A stretch of 64,000 nucleotides of DNA from Chloranthus sessilifolius (Eukaryota; Streptophyta; Magnoliopsida; Chloranthales; Chloranthaceae), in contig CM037585.1 of NCBI GenBank assembly GCA_021018995.1, positions 125,764,831 through 125,828,830 on the forward strand. Direction: 5' to 3'. Below, in pieces: positions 45,731 through 57,282 of the stretch (positions within the stretch are counted from its first letter, which is position 1; each line of letters begins with the position of its first letter). A model generated the notes under the pieces. That model searched no databases and was not told the DNA's origin. It was given only the letters and a program-made list of their open reading frames with translations. The position numbers were made by a program, and so were the translations under genes.

Positions 45731-46708
45731 TGTAGACACCCAAACTTGGCCCAAGGTCCGATCGAAACACACTTCGAGAGAGGCACACTTCCAAGCTTCC
45801 AATGGCATGTTTTGAACCCTTAGGAACCTTCTCCAAACCTTAGGAGTCATCCCAAACCCTTAGGAATCACCCCTGACCCCTTTAGAAACCTTCTTGAACC
45901 TTTAGGAACCAATCCCAACCTTTAGAACCCCTTCCGAGCCCATACCTAGACTTTCCCGAGCAATGATCAAGAGTGGTGCACTGGGACTAGCTGATATTTT
46001 CTACTATGATTGAATCATATACCATTAAAAAGTAGAAGTCTCTAACTTTCCAACGAGCTAAGAATCTCCCTGATCGGAGTTGTACATCAAAAGTTACGGC
46101 GATTCGAAGGTTGGACACAAAATGGGCAATTTTGAACCTGTCAAGAGGTTCATTTGGAACCTCATGAGAACTTCGCATGGAGCCCTATGAACTTGGCACA
46201 ACTAATACATGTGCCAAGCCATTTCTCTCCAAAAATGGCCTGGTACAACTAATAGTTGTGCTAAGCACAGTGGGTCCCACCTTGAGCAGTCAACTTCCCA
46301 AAACCCTATGTTGACACTATTTTACTATACCTAAGCTTGGCGCATCTATTAGTTGCACCAGGCTTAGCGACAGTAACCCTAGGTTTTTTGTTCAAATTTT
46401 GAGATTGGGGTTTGACTTATTGACCATCTTGATCCCTTGAGTGTGTTTTGCTTGTTCTGTTGCACTCATTCCTATTTTATTTGCAACCCTTTGAGTGACT
46501 TAAAACTCTAATCTATCATCCACCATTAGAGCTAGTTTTCACACTTTTCAAGGCTCCAAAAACCCTAGAAAACCTTAGATGACTAGATTACCTAATTTCT
46601 AAACCTACTTAGCTTCTAAACACCCTCCTAACCTCTCCTTTTCCTATAAATATAGAGGCACCCCTCCCTTAGAAATGGCTTGAAAAATTTTTAAAGAAAA
46701 GAGATTAC

Positions 46709-46742
<34 letters not shown>

Positions 46743-47385
46743 TTAGTGCCCCTTCTGTATACAAATTCCAAAACTTAAAACCTCTCTTTAGACCTTACTT
46801 CTCCATCCAAATCCTCTAGGTTAGGTGTGAACTATCCCCTAGCCTTCCCTCTCTACCTCTTCGCTATCAAACCCTAGGAGCTAGAACACTGATTCTCACC
46901 ATATAAGCCATTGGAGCTCACCGAAGCAAACCTACGCAAGGTTATACAACAGTACAACAAGGGCCTGAGAGCTCCGGCTCTCCCCTCTATTCCTCTACCT
47001 TCTTGGTTCTTTCTCTATCCTTGCATTTGTACCGTTACACCGTCGAAATTTTGGTAGAAACGGAGGGGCGAAAATAGGATCTTAGTGCCTTAAAGGTAAG
47101 AGGAAGGGCTTTTTGCTTCTTTATTTTTATTCTTGTTTTGACCATAAGTAGAGACCGTATTAAGAAGGTTGATCAGGTACCTAACACCTTTCCAATCGAT
47201 AACCGAAGCCCCTACCCAAGAGCCTTTGTAGTAGTCCAGTGATTCAGAGTCATATTTGTGGCACTTCGGTGCTTATAAAATTGATTTGGGTTTCTCGGGA
47301 CACCGAAAGCTCTGGGTGGCGACTCTAAATTTTTAGGAGAGTGCACATCATCGTGACAGGTTCGATGAGAATCCACGGTTGCACA
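45731..47385 (+). repeat. B2 3' LTR (1,655 bp)
   Basis: It starts TGTAGACACCC and ends GGTTGCACA, followed by CTTCC, the target duplication. A TATAAATA box is at 46645-46652. Palindromes lie at about 46194-46350 in the same places as in the 5' LTR. A (CT)n run of about 30 bases is near 46710-46738, longer than in the 5' LTR. Confidence 0.85.
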
Positions 47386-47544
47386 CTTCCATTCCTCAGT
47401 AAACACAATTTCAAAAATGTGGCAGCCCATTGTACAACGATAACTGTAATTCGTTATTTTAAAATGTCTTATTATTCATTACTCATATAATTAGTATTTT
47501 GTAATATGAGTGACCCTTCACTAATCACGGCTTAGACATTACAT

Positions 47545-47945
47545 CTACAGGTTTTAATTCCGTTACACATTGATACTGGCTCCCATTATGCGTTAGTCCG
47601 TGTCGACCTCAATGAGAAAACAATTTATCTCTTAGACCCATCGGTCAAGCCAGCATTCGGCTGTGGAAACATCACACTCATGCCTTGGTAAGCAAATTAG
47701 TGGGTTATTTAATCTATTAATTTATTTATCATCTTATGTACTTCGTGTTTATGTACTCGATTTATTTCAGGCTTCTCACCTCCTGCAGTTGCTATACTTG
47801 AATGGACCAGACAACGTGCTCGAGAAAGCTCTTTCGTGGCCACTATTCTTCACTAACGGCCTCCCAAAATAGCCTCAAGGATTGATGGACTATGCATTAT
47901 TCGTGCTAAAAAAACACAGAAAATATTATGGTTGGGAGAGAAGGT
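47545..47945 (+). pseudogene. Catalytic end of the Ulp1-like (C48) protease gene, dead copy
   Basis: Ulp1 proteases cleave SUMO or related tails; TE-borne plant relatives are common. The first exon carries IPLHIDTGSHYALVRVDL, where H of SHYAL and D of LLDPS fit the catalytic His and Asp (47555-47690), and ends W|GTAAGC. A CAG acceptor precedes ASHLLQLLYL at about 47770. The region around the catalytic Gln and Cys reads PK-stop-PQG then MDYALFV (47865-47910): a TAG stands near the Gln and Tyr replaces the Cys expected in DC-x-FV. A donor-like AAG|GTAAGT follows at about 47942. The gene belongs with 24560-27541 on the other side of B2. Confidence 0.55.
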
Positions 47946-48590
47946 AAGTTCCAGTTTGGAGTGGAAGAGAGACTTGTTTTTCGAAAGCAATGCGTGTCTG
48001 ATATTCTCACATATCAGCCTCAAACATGTCAGTAATTTTGTGCTATTTTCAAAAAAATGATAGTAAAAAGGCAAACAATTCTAAGTGGCCCAGAAATTAT
48101 TCAAATGGATGAGACAAAGAGTCATTTTTAGACTCTCATTGCTGGTTTAGGGTAGATCTGTATGATGAGTTTGTTGATGGTAGTAGTTTGAGAATTTGTG
48201 ATATTTTATGCTGAAGTTTTGAATTTGTGGATGGCAGCGGTTTGAGAATTTCAGAATTTGTACGATGAATTTGTGAATTTGTGGTTGACAGTCATTTTTA
48301 GACTGCATTATGTCTGTTATGAGTTATTTTGCCACAAACAGATACTTGTGGTTGATTAATGCAGATATTTATGAATATATATTGAATGTCTTAGATGTTT
48401 CACTACCTGCATATTGCAGGTACTTATGATATTGATGCTGCAGATATTTTAATCAAATTGATAATGCAGTCCAGTAGGCTCATTGTTAATTACCGAATTT
48501 GATCATGCAGGACATTTCATTGGATTTTTCATGTCTTAGATGTACTGGCTGTGTATTGCAGGGATTGAATATTGTCAGTGACAAATGAGG
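47946..48590 (+). other. Region between the Ulp1-like gene and the right repeat block
   Basis: Mostly AT-rich and non-coding. A phrase like GTTTGAGAATTT and GAATTTGTGGATGGCAG recurs (48180-48290), and ATATTGCAG or GTATTGCAG recurs (48410-48560). No ORF is credible. Confidence 0.4.
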
Positions 48591-48711
48591 AATATGTTTG
48601 ACTGTATAATACAGGTTGATGCATGAGATGAGTGGGTGACATAAATTATTTATTGACTCTTCTCGTGTGAGACTTGTAGGCTCCAAATATGATAGCCATT
48701 TTTCATGACTG
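48590..48711. repeat. Left end of the GAGTCATTTACTGACTC repeat block, cut by A2
   Basis: This has CATTTTTCATGACTG, TATTGACTCTT and GAGACTTGTAGGCTCC, matching units of the block at 61668-63800. A2 separates the two parts. Confidence 0.7.
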
Positions 48712-51171
48712 TGTAATAGCCCGAAAAATCACGCTAAACTATGACCTCGGGATCTGTGCCCGATCGGTCACAAGTTTGACCAATTAGGAGTTCGATAATT
48801 AGCATAGAGTGTGATGAGTGAATGTGATGTGATGGTTTGTGTAGCAATGTGGTGTGTGTTGAAAATCTAAAGTCACATACACCTATTGAGGTGCATGGGC
48901 TCAACACACAAACTAGGAGAGAGATAAAAAGGGTTTAATAACCCTAAATGTGTGTTTTTGGGTTGTTGAGAGAGGAGTAAAGAAGAGAGAGAGAGGAGTA
49001 AAGAAGACTAAACAAGAGTTATTGTGTGATTGGAGGGGGGGATTTTAGCATTTAAGAGGTCGATTTAGCGAGGAGAATCCGTTCAAGCTAAAGCTGGAAC
49101 CCTAGCCTTTCCAACCATGGATTTGAAATCAATTTGAGATCGATTCAAGGTAAAAAAAATTTTGTGAATAAAATGCATAGATCGTAGGGGCTAAATGGTA
49201 GTTGAAAATGGGTTAAATCTTAGGATAATGGTTTAGAAAAAATAGAGGAAAAGTATGGAAAAGATTAGAAAATTTCGAAAGAAATTTGAATCGACAATTT
49301 TGATTAATCGAAATTGGGTTTCGATTAATCGAAATTGGCCAGGAAGTTGAAAAGTCAGAGGACCCCGATTTCGATTAATCAATTGAGTTCGATTAATCGA
49401 CTTTGGATTTCGATTAATCGACTGGGCACCTCCAGTGGACCCAAGGGGGGCTGGAGGAAAGGATTTGGGAAAATCGACTAATCGAAATGGGAATTCGATT
49501 AACCGATTTCAATTTTCGATTAATCGATTTGGAATCGATTAATCGATTTTAGGAACTCGATTACTCGAATTGAGAATCGATTTCATTGGTTAAAGGAATT
49601 TCGATTAATCGAATGAGAATCTCGATTAATCGATTTGAGAATCGATTAATCGATATTGACTTTTGATTAATCGATTTTAGGAAATCGATTAATCGAATCA
49701 GATTCGATTAATCGAATTGGAGTTCGATTAATCGACTGAGAAAATTTATGTTGACCTTTGAGTTTGACTTTAAGATTCTTGGAGGGTCTTAGACCTTCTT
49801 TATTGCATCCTTTGTGATGTGTTTCACCTGTTATGTGGTACCATAGGTGTGCGTGTGACGATGCACAAGGAGCCACGTGGGACCTTGATGCATTGATCAA
49901 ATGAAGACTTGAGGTAGGGAACACCTTGAATATGTACTTTATTTTACAAGAGCATGTATGTAGTGATATAGAATTCAACTCAAATGTTTTATTGCTTAAG
50001 AATTGTAAAAAGTGTGTGTGCGTGTGACATTCGTAAGAGTAATCATAATGAGCCATCCTGTGGGATGAAGAAGTAAAGAGACAAGAGCATCGTGTGTGAT
50101 GTAGTAAATGGATACATCCTGTGGATGTATCCAAGATTGAATCATGTTTGATAGGCCTAACCGATATAAGATAGCACACTTACACGGTGAATAACTATAT
50201 GTAAGGCAATCATATTTTTGTTATTTGAGGTTTGATAGGTTACGGATATCCACGACACGGCAGGATATCCGTGACCGATACGTGCGAAACCGTGAGGCCG
50301 GCGGAGGCTTATCCAGTACATAAGCGCACACGTGGGTGTTGATTTGAGACAAGTGAAACCCGCCACCAATCCCTGGAAAGGGGCTTGGGTACTATATGGT
50401 ATTCCCAGGGAATACGTTAAAACTGTCTATATAGATGACGATGAAGGGTATCTCATCGGGGCTCGATGCTATATTGCTCGGGGATTACTTAAGTTGAAAG
50501 TTTAAGTTTTGCTTTAGGCCTTTTCAGCATCATTAATGAATAAATGAAAACATAAGTGATTAACAGTAAAAAAATGAAATGCTTTTAACTGTTTTCATCA
50601 ATAACTGCATAGACACATCATGCATGACATATCATAGAATATATGTGAGTTATAATTTATATGTTCAACTGTGTTTGTTCCCTATTGAGCTAGGATGTAG
50701 CTCACCCTATAGACTATACGTCGCAGGTCCACTACTAGCAGCTGCCGAGGCTTCAGGAGACGCGACCGGTGAGTCGGACCTTGCGGCGAGACGAGTTGGA
50801 GCCACCTCCCGAGGACTTCTTCTAGAGGACTCACAGCCGCTTTGAGGGCTTTTAGAGAGATTTTGTACGGCTTGGTATGTCAAGCCTTGATTTTGTTTAA
50901 AACCATGTATATAAGGAGTTGGGATTATTCTTTTGGGACGAACCATCCGGGATGATTGCTATCATTGATGGTTCGGATCGGTTCTCCATTCATGCAGAGG
51001 CATGAGGGTAGAATTGTCTTTTGAGGAGTTGCTTTTGGGGAGTTGATTAATATAGATTTAAATTCCGCAATTTCGTTTATTATTCTATTGCAATGCTTGA
51101 TATACCAGTGTTCCGTGCTTAGCTAAGGGGCATGGTCAAGATGGCACGGTTTTGTCAAATCCGGCCGCACA
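48712..51171 (+). repeat. A2 5' LTR (2,460 bp)
   Basis: The ends are TGTAATAGCCCG and CCGCACA. The first 1.3 kb is close to the 3' LTR. From about 50040 it has many small losses at G/C runs relative to the 3' LTR, for example CATCCTGTGGGATG against CATCCCCAGGGGATG, and the end itself is shortened. Confidence 0.85.
49290..49740. repeat. TCGATTAATCGA array in the A2 5' LTR
   Basis: About twenty units occur. A perfect 12-mer is at 49685-49696, and a 16-base palindrome ATTCGATTAATCGAAT is at 49702-49717. Most units keep both CG pairs, unlike A1. Confidence 0.85.
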
Positions 51172-51173
51172 GT

Positions 51174-51187
51174 TGGTATCAAAGCCA
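51174..51187 (+). other. A2 primer-binding site, initiator-Met tRNA type
   Basis: TGGTATCAAAGCCA begins two bases after the LTR end. Confidence 0.75.
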
Positions 51188-51264
51188 TTTTCTTTTAGCA
51201 ATTCTGACAATCGTCCTTTTTGGTCAGAACATAGGGGCTTCTGCTAACGAAACTTTAGTTTCAA

Positions 51265-52649
51265 ATGCAGCCGCAAATGTCATCTAGAGGAAGAGGCCGA
51301 CCAAGGGGAGGCCAACAGAGGAGTCTACGTAGTGGAGATGATTACATCTCTCCTACTAATAGAGTGCCTTTAGGAGGTACTGAGGCCCCAGGGGGCAGTA
51401 GTAGTAGACAACATAATGAAGAGGATCGAGATCATCAGGATCAAGATCTAAGAGAACAAGAGAGAGTGAGAGAAAGACAAGAAGACAGAGAAGAGCGACA
51501 AAGGATGATGCACACTATGGAGACTATGGCAGCTGCCATGGCACAACAAGCCGCATCCTTTGCAGCTCATGCGTCAAGAGAACAACAGCCACCTACACCA
51601 CCTGTAGGACCTGCGTTGCCTGTGCCCTCATCTTTTACAGAGTTTAGGAGGATGAGACCTCCTTCATTTTCTGGGCAGGCAGACACAATGGCCGCTGAGA
51701 ACTGGCTGATGGAGATGGAGAAAGTCTTTAGCGTGCTGACATGCACGGAAGATGAGAGTGTGAGATGGGCAGCTTATATGTTGGATGGGGAGGCTGGGCC
51801 TTGGTGGAAGTCCGTGATACAGTCTCGGCTCGAGAGAGACCCCAGAGTTGCCTTGGACTTGGGAGGAGTTTGTTGAGGAGTTCAATAAACAATATTTTCC
51901 TAAGTGGTGAGGAACCACTTGAGATACAATTTTACTAGTGCAAGGGAGAATGACAAAGAGAGAATATGGGTGGAGTTTCTACGACTTGCCCGTTTGCTCG
52001 GATTACGTCTGCCATCAAGTGATGAAATCCAAGAGGTTTCAGCAAGGTTTGAAGCCTGAGGTTAGGGGAGGCGTAGCTCCATTTCAACTGAGGACCTATG
52101 AAGAGGTCATGAGTAAAGCACTGGTGGTCGAAGAGGAAAATACAAATAGATATAGACAGAGAGAGCAGCAGAGAGGGGGAAATGAACAAGGAAGAACGGG
52201 GGCCTACGAACCGGTGAACAAAAAGCCGAGGTTCGTAGCCCAAAATCAGAGACCACAGTTCCAAGGGGGTTTCGGAAGACCGGCGCAACAACAACACCAA
52301 CAGAGGTTTCCATTACTTGCGTCGGGGAGACCTTTTCGCTATGAGAGCCCTGCCATATCTACTGGCGCCACTATCACACAGGGTTCTCGTACTGTTTCTT
52401 CCGCACCTCGGGAGACTTGCGCAAAGTGTGGCAAGCCTCATAAGACGGTGGATTGTAGATTGGGAACTAGGGGCTGTTTCCGATGTGGCAAGGTGGGCCA
52501 CTTGATCAAGGATTGCCCCGAGACGGATAAGAGAAAGACGGTTTCAGTTGCAGCACCACGACCCATTCAAGCAAGGAAGCCGATCGTTCAGGGGAGAGCC
52601 TATGCAGTCACTGCTCAGGAAGCAGGGAACGTGCATGACGTCATACAAG
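51265..52649 (+). pseudogene. gag: A2 gag (Tekay/Del type)
   Basis: The frame from 51265 (MQPQMSSRGRGRPRGG; the second Met at 51277 corresponds to the A1 start) holds a long E/R/Q-rich helix, then RRMRPPSFSGQ, AENWLMEMEKVF and VRWAAYMLDGEAGPWW (to 51876). Small deletions at about 51840-51990 break the frame. It resumes with KRFQQGLKPEVRGGVAPF and EVMSKALVVEE, and ends with knuckles CAKCGKPHKTVDC and CFRCGKVGHLIKDC (about 52420-52520). It reaches the putative donor at 52650; without splicing it would stop after about 16 more codons. Confidence 0.8.
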
Positions 52650-52817
52650 GTGAGACCCTTTTAAAATTAAAGAAAATTTTCATTTCATTAAAATATTAGA
52701 TAGAGAAGGAACATGCATCAGAAATTGAATAGATATATTTTTATAAATATACAAAAGCTGTATGTGAATTAAGAGTGTAAATTGATGTGTAAATTATTGT
52801 ATGTATGTATACTATAG
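52650..52817 (+). other. Putative sense-strand intron between A2 gag and protease
   Basis: Donor CAAG|GTGAGA and acceptor ACTATAG|GTACT bound 168 AT-rich bases with several stops. Splicing would join Q-G to T-L-N-I-Y in frame. A1 has the same junctions with a different interior, so the sites are conserved while the inside drifts. Confidence 0.55.
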
Positions 52818-55800
52818 GTACTTTAAACATATATGAAAAAGGATGCTTCGGTGGATATGACGCTCGAGTGTTGATAGACCCAGGGTCTACCCACTCATTC
52901 GTCACTCCACGTTTCGCCAAGAAGATGAAGATTGTTCCAGAGACGTTGGATTTCGTCCTATCTGTGTCTATTCCGACTGGAGAGTTAGTAGACACAGAGT
53001 TAGCATGCAAATCCATCATTACGATTCGAGACTTAGAGGTGCACGAACTAGAAGTAAAGTTGACATCATTAGACATGCAAGGGTTTGATGTGATCCTTGG
53101 CATGGACCGGTTGGCAAAGACATTGCAACCGTCGATTGCAAGAACAAGGTAGTCATTTTCGACCCAACACAAGAAGATCATTTCGGTTTCAAGGAGTGAG
53201 GTCATCTCAGGCTAATCGATCTCAGGAAGGGCAGAAAATGATCGAAAGGGTTGCGTGGATACTTAGCTTTCTTAAAGGAGGACAAGGAAGAAAAGAACGT
53301 CATTTCGAGATGGCGGTTATGCGAGACTTCACCGACGTGTTTCGGAAGAATTGCCGGATTACCTCGAAAGAGAAGAAGTAGAATTCGCCATTGACTTAGC
53401 ACCAGGAACGGAGCCTATTTCGAAAGCACCTTATAGAATGGCTCCTGCTGAGTTAAAGGAGTTGAAGGAACAACTACAGGAACTTATGGACAAGGGGTTT
53501 GTTAGACCGAGCGTGTCTCCATGGGGAGCACCGGTCTTGTTTGTCAAGAAAAAGGATGGGTCAATGCGGCTATGCATTGACTATCGACAATTGAACAAAC
53601 TCACTGTGAAGAACCGCTACCCTTTGCCTAGAATTGACGATCTATTCGACCAACTGCAGGGAGCAAGGTATTTTTCCAAGATCGACCTGAGATCTGGGTA
53701 TCATCAGTTGCGAGTCAAAGCTGAGGACATTCAGAAGACAGCTTTCCGGACACGATATGGACACTATGAATTCCTCGTGATGCCGTTTGGATTGACGAAT
53801 GCTCCGGCGTCATTTATGGATCTGATGAACCGAGTGTTTAAACCACACTTGGACTCCTGCGTCGTAGTGTTTGTTGATGATATACTGATATACTCCAAAT
53901 CCAAGACGGAACACGAAGAACATTTGAGGATTGCTCTACAGACGCTACGTGAACACCAATTGTACGCCAAACTCAGCAAGTGTGAATTTTGGCTGGAAGA
54001 GGTTAGCTTTTTGGGACATGTTGTCTCAAAGCATGGTGTCACTGTAGATCCAGCAAAGATAGAAGCAGTAGTTAAGTGGGAGCAACCAAGGACAGTGACC
54101 GATGTCCGAAGTTTTCTGGGCTTAGCAGGCTATTATCGACGTTTCGTCGAGGGGTTTTCAAAGATATCGGGACCTCTCACAAAGCTGACACGAAAAGATT
54201 CAAGGTTTGAGTGGAGTGAGGCATGCGAGAAGAGTTTTCAGGAACTCAAAACGAGACTCACTTCGGCTCCCGTGTTAGCGATTCCTTCGGGCAGTGGAGG
54301 GTACGCCGTGTACAGCGACGCGTCATACAATGGCCTTGGTTGTGTGCTCAACCAACACAAGAAGGTGATAGCTTACGGATCAAGACAGCTGAAGGAACAC
54401 GAGAAAAATTACCCGACTCATGACTTGGAACTTGTAGCAGTCATTTTTGCGCTGAAGATTTAGAGACATTACTTGTATGGTGAGACTTTTGAAATTTTCA
54501 CAGATCATAAGAGCCTCCGATATCTCTTTACACAGAAAGAGCTCAACATGAGACAGCGCAGGTGGATGGAATTCCTCAAGGATTATGATTGCTCCATACA
54601 ATACCATCCTAGCAAGGCGAATGTAGTAGCCGATGCATTGAGTCGGAAAGGTTCAGCTCAGTTAGCTTCTTTGATTTTGGGTATGCACCGATGGAAATTA
54701 TTGGAAGACCTGGCATTCTATGATGCGAACATTGAGTCAAAGGACACCGGATCCTTTTTGGCTAACATATCAGTAAGGCCAGTGATATTTGAGCATATCC
54801 AGGATCTACAGATGAAAGATCCGGTATTCACGAAGGTTCGTCGAGACGTGAGTGAAAGCATTAGGTCGAAGTTCTCAGTAAAAGGAGGCGGTTCGTTGTT
54901 GTTTAAAGGCCGTCTCTGCATTCCGGACAATGCCGATCTAAGACGAACGATTCTTGATGAGGCCCATAAGTCAAATTATGCTATCCACCCTGGTAGCACC
55001 AAAATGTACCAAGATTTGAAAAAGAACTACTGGTGGAGAGGACTGAAACAAGACGTGGCCGAGTACGTGTCACGGTGTTTGACTTGTCAGCAAGTAAAGG
55101 TTGATCATAGACATCCTGCTGGACTATTGCAACCTTTACCAATACCAGAATGGAAGTGGGAATCGATCTCAATGGACTTCATTGTTGGATTACCCCGTAC
55201 TGCCAAGAGACACAATGCTATTTGGGTCGTCAGAGATCGATTGACCAAATCAGACTTTTGCCGTACAATACTACGATATGAGAAGACTGGCAGATTTATA
55301 TATGAAGGAGATTGTAAGATTATATGGGATTCCAAGCAGCATAGTTTCAGATCGTGATCCACTATATACGTCCAAGTTTTGGAAGAAATTTCAAGAAGGA
55401 ATGGGAACATGACTAGACTTTAGTTCAGCTTTCCATCCTCAAACTGATGGGCAGACAGAGTGAGTGAACCAAGTAATAGAAGACATGCTCAGGGCATGCA
55501 TGCTTGATATGCAAGGATGCTGGGATGAGTATCTACCGATGCTCGAGTTCGCATACAACAACAGTTTCCAAACGAGCATTGGCATGGCACCGTATGAAGC
55601 TCTGTATGGACGACGATGCAAATCACCCCTCAATTGGGAGGAAATAGGTGAAAAAAAATTGTGTTAGGACCAAAACTACTTGAAGATAATGCTACCGTTG
55701 TTCGAATTATCAGAGAAAGGTTGAAGACAGCACAGAGTAGACAGAAAAGTTATGCCGATATGAAGCGGACTAGTGTTGACTATAAAGTGGGCGAGCATGT

Positions 55801-56213
55801 GTTTGTGAAGGTGTCACCTATGAAAGGTGTAATGAGATTTGGCAAGAGAGGGAAGTTAAGTCCACGTTATGTTGGACCATTCGAAATTTTGGGACGCGTA
55901 GGTGAAGTTGCATATCGCATTAGTTTACCACCGCTGTTTGATCGAGTGCATAATGTTTTCCACATATCGATGCTCAGGAAATACGTGAATGACTCGTCTC
56001 ATGTATTAGGGAAGCAACCTATAGAGATGTGTGAGGACATGAGCATGATAGAGGAACCGGTGGAAATCTTGGATCGAAAGGAACAAGTATCACAAGACTA
56101 AAGTGATTCCCTTAGTGCTTGTTCGGTGGAACAATCATCCAAAAGAAGAGGCTACTTGGGAACGAGAGGCCGATGTGAAAGAACAATATCCAGCCTTGTT
56201 TCCAACGACGTGA
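52818..56213 (+). pseudogene. pol: A2 pol: protease, RT, RNase H, integrase, chromodomain
   Basis: Protease (52818-53150) has DPGSTHSF; Pro replaces the usual Ser of DSG. Indels at 53100-53380 break the frame. RT is open from 53351 with [34 protein letters not shown] and [12 protein letters not shown]. RNase H continues ([27 protein letters not shown]); a TGG to TAG stop is at 54463. The second frame (54473-55357) holds RNase H end, the HHCC-type integrase finger ([11 protein letters not shown] through [11 protein letters not shown]) and [13 protein letters not shown], then breaks. The remainder has [17 protein letters not shown] (next codon CGA to TGA) and ALYGRRCKSPLNW. The C-terminal part is 55661-56101, followed after a one-base shift by a chromodomain tail (VLVRWNNHPKEEATWE, 56104-56180), stop at 56213. 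Confidence 0.85.
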
Positions 56214-56439
56214 GAATTTAATGTAAACCACGAACGTGTTCGTGGAATCTCCACGATCCTTGTAATTCGATGGAAATTTTGCTCAATTGTATGATTAAAG
56301 GAATATTTTCTTTCTTGTATATATATGACCAAGTGAATGTGTTTTTATGGATTTATGAACCACTTGAGGTCATAAATTGTCAAAAATAATCATAGAACGA
56401 AAGAACTTGAAAAATCTTCGAAATTAAGAAACCGACATC

Positions 56440-57055
56440 GATTTCAAATCGATTAATCGATTTGGAATTTCGATTAATCGATTTTGTTCGATTAGTTGAC
56501 TGGCATGTGCCAGTGACTGGAAATGAAAATGAGAGTTAGAATATACATAGGATGCAATTTCAATTGATCGAATTATAATTTCGATTAATCGATTTGGGAT
56601 CGATTGATCAATTTTGGGAATTCGATTAATCGAATTGGGAAGTCGATTAATCGAACTGCAGGTTCGATAAATCGAACAAATTGGGAATGTTAGAAGAAAT
56701 TGAAGTCAGAGAGACGATTTCGATTAATCGAAGTGAAATTCGATTAATCGATTTTGAAATTTCGATTAATCGAATGGGGTTCGATTAATCGAATAACTTA
56801 AAGAATCCTAAAATTTTTAGAAGTTACTGCACGATTTCGATTAATCGAAATGGATTTCGATTAATCGACTGGCTCGCGCCAGTGAGCTCAAAAATTTAAA
56901 ATTTTAAACAGATACGATTTCGATTAATCGAAATGGTTTCAATTAATCGAATTTGACTTTCGATTAATCGATTTGGGAAACCGATTAATCGATTTTACGC
57001 GGCTTAACCTAGTTTTGAATCTCGATTAATCGATTCTGAATTTCGATTAATCGAG
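56440..57055. repeat. TCGATTAATCGA array upstream of the A2 accessory ORF
   Basis: More than twenty-five units, most with intact CG pairs, end 8 bases before the TATA box. A second inverted motif is embedded: CTGGCATGTGCCAG (56500-56513) and CTGGCTCGCGCCAG (56869-56882), each following an ATTAATCGA or ATTAGTTGA unit and followed by TGA. Confidence 0.85.
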
Positions 57056-57063
57056 CCGAGGCC

Positions 57064-57072
57064 TATATATAA
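57064..57072 (+). promoter_or_regulatory. TATA box of the A2 accessory ORF
   Basis: TATATATAA sits between the array and a C/T-rich leader, 211 bases before the ATG at 57283. Position and context match A1 at 16867-16877. Confidence 0.6.
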
Positions 57073-57282
57073 AAATTTGGGGATTTCATTCCCCATTCGA
57101 AATTATGTTTGCTTGAGATTTTTGGGCGTTTCACCTTCTTCCTCTTCTTCGACAATCCGGTGCCCTAGGGTTCCCTTTCTCCGACGGTTTTTCGGCTCGC
57201 ATCGCCATCAAAACCTACGGGTAACCCTAATTTCGCACTTTTCTTTCAAATTTAAACTAGATAAACCCTAGATTTTCTAAGA

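Larger units (their letters stand above)
27543..47385 (+). mobile_element. Tat/Ogre-type LTR element B2 with antisense genes (19.8 kb)
   Basis: The 5' LTR (27543-29220) and 3' LTR (45731-47385) share text along their length and are flanked by a perfect duplication, CTTCC (27538-27542 and 47386-47390). Between them are the PBS, a gag, a lone Athila LTR, an integrase C-terminal remnant, a long non-coding stretch, and two genes on the opposite strand. Protease, RT, RNase H and most of integrase are missing, so the copy is non-autonomous now. Gag and integrase landmarks place it in the Tat lineage, which is known for large elements with extra and antisense ORFs. It is inserted in the Ulp1-like transposon gene. 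Confidence 0.85.
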
